Assembly: GCF_014202275.1 (NCBI RefSeq)
Contig: NZ_JACHGF010000003.1
Location: 434,001-498,000, forward strand
Length of the DNA: 64,000 nucleotides
Origin: Rhabdobacter roseus
Lineage (GTDB): Bacteria > Bacteroidota > Bacteroidia > Cytophagales > Spirosomataceae
Direction: 5' to 3'
Positions 62,875 through 64,000 of the stretch are shown in pieces (the stretch's first letter is position 1; the number at the start of each line of letters is the position of its first letter). Under the pieces are notes generated by a model. It was not told the DNA's origin and did no database searches. It saw only the letters and a list, made by a program, of their open reading frames with translations. A program made the translations under genes and the position numbers.

Positions 62875-63462
62875 CTATTTCTTAGGCGGGTTGATCATGA
62901 TGTGGGCGCGGTGCGTACCAGGGTCCATGATCCAGGGCATACCCGGCGCTTCGGGCTTGAGGGGCAGGCCGGTACTTTCGGCGGTGGCCAACGGGATGTA
63001 CACCACGTAGCGCAGGTACCCGTCTTTCAGCTCGCCGGTGGCGGTGTCGTAGTTGTCGTCAGTACCCGAAAACACAAAGAGCGAAGCGGGTGCCTTGGGC
63101 ATAGCCAGCGTGCCCGCCTTGGCTTCCTTCTCGCGAATTTCTATGATTTCCTGGGCCGATTTCCCCTCCTGCTTCAGCTGCCGTCCCCGCGCCATGAAGG
63201 GCTCCAGGGTATGGTGGTAGCAGGATACGTTGATGTCCTTCTGCGCGGGGTTGTCGGCCAGGCACACCAGGTCGTTGGTACCCTTGCGCAGTACCGTAAA
63301 CTTCCCGTCGGTACCGTAGCCGTACACCAGCGCGCCGTCGCGCTTGTCGCTGGGAGCCGCCAGTACGGCCGTTTTGATCTGGATGGCGGGCGGTACTACC
63401 TTCTGGGCGTGGGCCCCCAGGCTGGCCAGGAGTAGTGCTACGCAGGTTAGGGTTGTTTTCAT
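62875..63462 (-). CDS. secreted protein of unknown function
   Basis: A 195-residue exported protein (signal TLTCVALLLASLGAHAQ). I do not recognise a family with certainty. Visible stretches are KRDGALVYGYGTDGKFTVLR, NVSCYHHTLEPFMARGRQLK, YLRYVVYIPLATAESTGLPL and the ending GTHRAHIMINPPKK. The HHTLEPFMAR helix and the C-terminal GTHRAH may hold ligand or metal residues. It is monocistronic, with its 3' end facing the monooxygenase gene across a strong stem-loop. Confidence 0.75.
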   Translation of the reverse strand: MKTTLTCVALLLASLGAHAQKVVPPAIQIKTAVLAAPSDKRDGALVYGYGTDGKFTVLRKGTNDLVCLADNPAQKDINVSCYHHTLEPFMARGRQLKQEGKSAQEIIEIREKEAKAGTLAMPKAPASLFVFSGTDDNYDTATGELKDGYLRYVVYIPLATAESTGLPLKPEAPGMPWIMDPGTHRAHIMINPPKK

Positions 63463-63705
63463 GATTTGGTTTATTTAGTTGGTCAATATCAATGTCTTTT
63501 GGTTTGGTGATGCGTGGGACCTCACTTACGTAAAGTACTCGTTTTATCCTATACCGTTTTTATTCCGTTTCATTCTTCAATTTAATTCAAAGCTAAGTTA
63601 GAAGGTAAACTACCCCCTACTTTTTGCCATATTAAAAAAAGCGAAAAACGTTTAATTTTAAAATGGTTTGTGAGGTGCTCTTTCCGCTTGAAAATTGAAA
63701 TAGAA

Positions 63706-63752
63706 TTGTGACACTAATAATGTCAAAAATATTGATACTGTCAGTGTCACAA
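63706..63752. promoter_or_regulatory. TTGTGACACT/AGTGTCACAA inverted repeat, candidate operator
   Basis: A perfect 10-bp inverted repeat (63706-63715 and 63743-63752). TGTCA recurs inside it at 63721 and TTGTGACA again at 63766-63773. The cluster lies directly upstream of the antitoxin-like gene and fits autoregulation. Confidence 0.6.
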
Positions 63753-63760
63753 ATATTGCC

Positions 63761-63768
63761 TAAATTTG
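63761..63768 (+). promoter_or_regulatory. -7 promoter box of the antitoxin-like gene
   Basis: TAAATTTG matches the Bacteroidota -7 consensus TAnnTTTG and is 25 bp before the ATG. A -33 element at the right spacing is not clear. Confidence 0.45.
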
Positions 63769-63793
63769 TGACAAATACATTAAATGTATATAG

Positions 63794-64000
63794 ATGCTAA
63801 GTACTGAGAGGCAAATAGAAAGATCGATCAAGGCAAAACCAAGGGGCACGCTAGTGTTCCCGGAGGATTTTTCGTCCTATGGCTCGTCTGATGCAGTCAG
63901 GAAAGCCCTCACCCGCTTGGAAGATAAACGTATGCTTGTTCGCGTAGCGCATGGAATATATGTAAGGCCTAAGGAAAGTGAACTTGTCGGCACTGTGCTC
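63794..64000 (+). CDS. DUF6088/AbiEi-like antitoxin, truncated by window end
   Basis: The first 69 codons are visible and the frame is still open at the window edge. The N-terminus has the winged-helix pattern of DUF6088/AbiEi-type proteins: RQIERSIKAKPRGTLVFPED, then VRKALTRLEDKRMLVRVAHG and IYVRP. AbiEi-like antitoxins repress their own operons and are paired with AbiEii nucleotidyltransferase toxins (type IV systems). The upstream TGTGACA repeats support autoregulation. The partner would lie just beyond the window. Confidence 0.75.
   Translation, partial: MLSTERQIERSIKAKPRGTLVFPEDFSSYGSSDAVRKALTRLEDKRMLVRVAHGIYVRPKESELVGTVL

Larger units (their letters stand above)
63463..63793. other. 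AT-rich intergenic region with TGTGACA repeats
   Basis: 331 bp without a gene. Its right half holds the dyad and -7 box of the antitoxin-like gene (listed separately). GTAC motifs fade out toward the right, suggesting the start of another accessory segment. Confidence 0.6.

Noticed and set aside
1-64000. CRISPR array
   Set aside because: No series of regularly spaced identical repeats was seen, and no cas genes are present; the abundant GTAC motif is irregularly spaced.

Overview
The window looks like chromosomal DNA of an aerobic, free-living Bacteroidota, most likely Cytophagales (Spirosomaceae/Cytophagaceae-like). Evidence: a SusC/SusD outer-membrane pair, DUF1080 proteins, paired Wzi proteins, Bacteroidota promoters (TTG, about 20 nt, TAnnTTTG) and a Bacteroidota-type IleRS. 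Taxonomy is inferred from gene content, not from a marker-gene search. Most of the DNA is GC-rich and saturated, in coding and non-coding sequence alike, with an RRGTACYY motif (AAGTACC, GGTACTT, GGTACC). The AT-rich islands lack it.

Layout. 1-5.6 kb: end of an exopolysaccharide/capsule locus (GT4 glycosyltransferase, WcaJ-like initiating transferase, two Wzi-like proteins). 5.6-15.5 kb: housekeeping and metabolic genes (HIT protein, DUF1080 protein, large SF1 helicase, TerC, type III polyketide synthase, esterase, UbiA prenyltransferase). 15.5-20 kb: an AT-rich accessory island behind two tRNA genes (Gly-GCC, Leu-TAA). It holds a decayed higB toxin split by an ISAs1-family element with a 10-bp target duplication, an intact higA antitoxin, and a leucine-rich-repeat/TIR protein that is a good immune or cell-death candidate.

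20-37 kb: a LacI-type regulator and a long minus-strand catabolic operon. Its order is susC, susD, DUF5017-like lipoprotein, exported DegT aminotransferase, ceramidase-like hydrolase, exported amidohydrolase, beta-propeller, membrane-bound-dehydrogenase-like lipoprotein and a high-potential iron-sulfur protein. A Gfo/Idh/MocA oxidoreductase lies just upstream. A perfect 24-bp palindrome with a central CpG, a LacI-type operator, sits in front of susC, and a related site precedes the oxidoreductase. The HiPIP next to the dehydrogenase-like protein suggests an extracytoplasmic redox step.

37-53 kb: a lipoprotein; an SGNH-hydrolase gene between two 35-bp direct repeats; a 1.4-kb non-coding stretch with a large nested palindrome; a SNF2 helicase; a phosphoribosyltransferase; a Puu-like set (class I glutamine amidotransferase, aldehyde dehydrogenase, SDR, glutamine-synthetase-like ligase) interrupted by two AT-rich orphan genes; a DUF4230 protein; and a BASS-family transporter. 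53-64 kb: a GH16 glycosidase; isoleucyl-tRNA synthetase carrying an in-frame DUF559 nuclease insertion bounded by hairpin inverted repeats; a PagL-like lipid A deacylase overlapping an M23 peptidase; an aldo/keto reductase; an alpha/beta hydrolase; small secreted proteins; and, at the right edge, the start of a DUF6088/AbiEi-like antitoxin gene.

The strongest leads are the DUF559 element inside IleRS, the LRR-TIR protein in the AT-rich island, and the RRGTACYY motif together with the terminator stems built from it.
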